Below are positions 62,465 to 64,000 of a stretch of 64,000 bases of DNA, in pieces. The stretch is from the NCBI RefSeq assembly GCF_016656965.1, contig NZ_CP067977.1:2194501-2258500 (forward strand), given 5' to 3'. Made by a program: the position numbers and the translations under genes. Source of the stretch: Brevundimonas vitisensis. GTDB lineage: Bacteria; Pseudomonadota; Alphaproteobacteria; Caulobacterales; Caulobacteraceae. Below the pieces are notes generated by a model. It had not been told where the DNA came from, did not search any database, and worked only from the letters and a program-made list of their open reading frames with translations. Within the stretch, counting starts at the first letter, position 1. Every line of letters begins with the position of its first letter.

Positions 62465-64000
62465 CTATTCCTTGGGAGCGGTCTTCTCGCGAAGCGCCGC
62501 GCCCAGGATGTCGCCCAGCGACGCGCCGGAGTCCGACGAACCGAACTGTTCGATGGCCTCGGCCTCGTCCTTCATTTCCAGGGCCTTGACCGAGACGGAG
62601 ACGCGGCGCGTGGCCTTGTCGATGCTCGTGATCATGGCATCCAGACGATCCCCGACCGAGAAGCGCTCGGGGCGCTGCTCGCCGCGATCGCGCGACAGGT
62701 CCGACTTGCGGACGAAGCTCGACACCGGAGCGTCGTCTTCACCGAACTTGACCTCGATGCCGCCGGACTCGATCGCCGTGACGGTGACGGTGACGATCTG
62801 ACCCTTCTTGTAGGTGTCGCCTTCCATCGGATCGCCGCCCAGCTGCTTGATGCCCAGCGAGACGCGTTCCTTCTCGACGTCGACGTCCAGGACCTTGGCC
62901 TTGACCATCTCGCCCTTGCGATAGCGCTGGATGGCCTCTTCGCCCGAGACGTTCCAGTCCAGGTCGGACAGGTGCACCATGCCGTCGATGTCGTTGTCCA
63001 GGCCGATGAACAGGCCGAACTCGGTGGCGTTCTTGACTTCGCCCTCGACGGTGGAGCCGACCGGGTTGGCGGCAACAAAGGCATCCCACGGATTGTCCTG
63101 CGCCTGCTTCAGGCCCAGCGAGATCCGGCGCTTGGAGCTGTCGACGTCCAGGACGACCACGTCCACTTCCTGAGAGGTGGAGACGATCTTGCCCGGATGG
63201 ACGTTCTTCTTGGTCCAGGACATTTCCGAAACGTGGACCAGGCCTTCGACACCGGCTTCCAGTTCCACGAAGGCGCCGTAGTCGGTGATGTTGGTGACGC
63301 GGCCCGAGTACTTGGCCCCGACCGGGTATTTGGCTTCGACGCCGTCCCACGGGTCCGACTGCAGCTGCTTCATGCCCAGGCTGATGCGCTGGGTGTCCGG
63401 GTTGATCTTGACGATCTGAACCTTGACCGTGTCGCCGACCGCCAGCACCTGCGACGGGTGCGAGACGCGCTTCCAGCTCATGTCGGTGACGTGCAGCAGG
63501 CCGTCGATGCCGCCCAGGTCCACGAACGCGCCGTAGTCGGTGATGTTCTTGACGACGCCGTCGCGGACTTCACCCTCTTGCAGCTGGCCGACCAGCTCCG
63601 TGCGCTGTTCGGCGCGGGCTTCTTCCAGGATGGCGCGGCGCGAGACGACGATGTTGCCGCGCGGACGGTCCATCTTCAGGATCGCGAAGGGCTGTTCCTT
63701 GCCCATCAGCGGGCCGACGTCGCGCACGGGGCGGATGTCGACCTGCGAACCCGGCAGGAAGGCGGAGGCACCGCCCAGATCGACGGTGAAGCCACCCTTC
63801 ACGCGGCCCACGATGGCGCCCATGACCGGCTGCTGCTCGGCGAAGACCACTTCCAGACGGGTCCAGGCTTCTTCGCGGCGGGCCTTGTCGCGGCTGATGA
63901 CGGCTTCACCCAGAGCGTTCTCGACGCGCTCCAGATAGACTTCGACATTGTCGCCGACCTTGGGGATGACAGCACCTTCGCCGATGCCGAACTCGCGGGC
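62465..64000 (-). CDS. rpsA: 30S ribosomal protein S1 (N-terminus outside window)
   Basis: 511 residues of S1 visible, frame open to the right edge. At least five S1 RNA-binding repeats can be counted, for example [58 protein letters not shown] and the last one with [13 protein letters not shown]. Binds mRNA on the 30S subunit and helps initiation. The N-terminal repeat and start lie beyond base 64000. Ends in a low-complexity tail followed by a clear terminator. Confidence 0.97.
   Translation of the reverse strand, partial: AREFGIGEGAVIPKVGDNVEVYLERVENALGEAVISRDKARREEAWTRLEVVFAEQQPVMGAIVGRVKGGFTVDLGGASAFLPGSQVDIRPVRDVGPLMGKEQPFAILKMDRPRGNIVVSRRAILEEARAEQRTELVGQLQEGEVRDGVVKNITDYGAFVDLGGIDGLLHVTDMSWKRVSHPSQVLAVGDTVKVQIVKINPDTQRISLGMKQLQSDPWDGVEAKYPVGAKYSGRVTNITDYGAFVELEAGVEGLVHVSEMSWTKKNVHPGKIVSTSQEVDVVVLDVDSSKRRISLGLKQAQDNPWDAFVAANPVGSTVEGEVKNATEFGLFIGLDNDIDGMVHLSDLDWNVSGEEAIQRYRKGEMVKAKVLDVDVEKERVSLGIKQLGGDPMEGDTYKKGQIVTVTVTAIESGGIEVKFGEDDAPVSSFVRKSDLSRDRGEQRPERFSVGDRLDAMITSIDKATRRVSVSVKALEMKDEAEAIEQFGSSDSGASLGDILGAALREKTAPKE

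Overview
The window is GC-rich, densely packed alphaproteobacterial DNA, most probably from Caulobacterales and Brevundimonas-like. The main reasons are a gcrA cell-cycle regulator whose upstream region carries a near-perfect CtrA box, a DnaA-like box and GANTC (CcrM) sites, with argD and argF close by; an S46 peptidase; and the core gene types on the right side. Genus assignment is inference. I see no rRNA, tRNA, insertion sequence, phage gene or CRISPR array, and no stretch longer than about 215 bases without a gene.

Left part (1-35 kb) is a large catabolic region for a CoA-activated compound, with three local regulators of its own (IclR, GntR, IclR). It starts with the tail of an SDR gene, then a reverse operon of an FAD oxidoreductase, a GMC oxidoreductase and an aldehyde dehydrogenase, divergent from an IclR gene. 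Next is an amidohydrolase and a reverse operon of crotonase, DUF35, thiolase, GTP cyclohydrolase I and thioesterase. A forward operon of CoA-transferase, crotonase, dihydropteridine-reductase-like SDR and crotonase leads to GntR and IclR genes. A reverse operon of crotonase, DUF35 and a thiolase-like protein faces a 16-gene forward run (18.2-35.0 kb): three acyl-CoA dehydrogenase pairs, a classical thiolase, two crotonases, a hydroxyacyl-CoA dehydrogenase-like SDR, TesB, a ligase, a Ltp/DUF35 pair, a degenerate ligase and a VOC protein. Repeated two-subunit dehydrogenases plus thiolase-fold/DUF35 pairs (two without the thiolase cysteine) resemble steroid side-chain degradation, in which aldolytic rather than thiolytic cleavage occurs. 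No ring-cleavage genes are present, so the substrate is open: sterol or bile-acid side chain, or another branched or isoprenoid acid.

Right part (35-64 kb) is mainly housekeeping: a PPOX-fold protein, argD-argF, an ABC-2 permease, gcrA, apaG, dcd, a 38-residue membrane protein, SDR plus pterin carbinolamine dehydratase, a Crp-like regulator, ubiE-ubiB, arfB, a DUF188 gene, two paired exported amidohydrolases (one lacking the HxH motif), DUF1223, an exported CHAT protease with a small partner, two DUF4870-like membrane proteins, folB with a pteridine-reductase-like SDR, NUDIX, S46 dipeptidyl-peptidase, mscL, ihfB, a serine hydrolase and rpsA running off the right edge.

The most interesting points are the pterin genes (folE, DHPR-like SDR) built into the catabolic operons, the thiolase-fold proteins with rebuilt active sites, one with a DUF35 partner that has lost all four zinc cysteines, six crotonases none of which keeps the usual two catalytic glutamates, and a ligase homologue with a broken P-loop and no C-terminal catalytic lysine.
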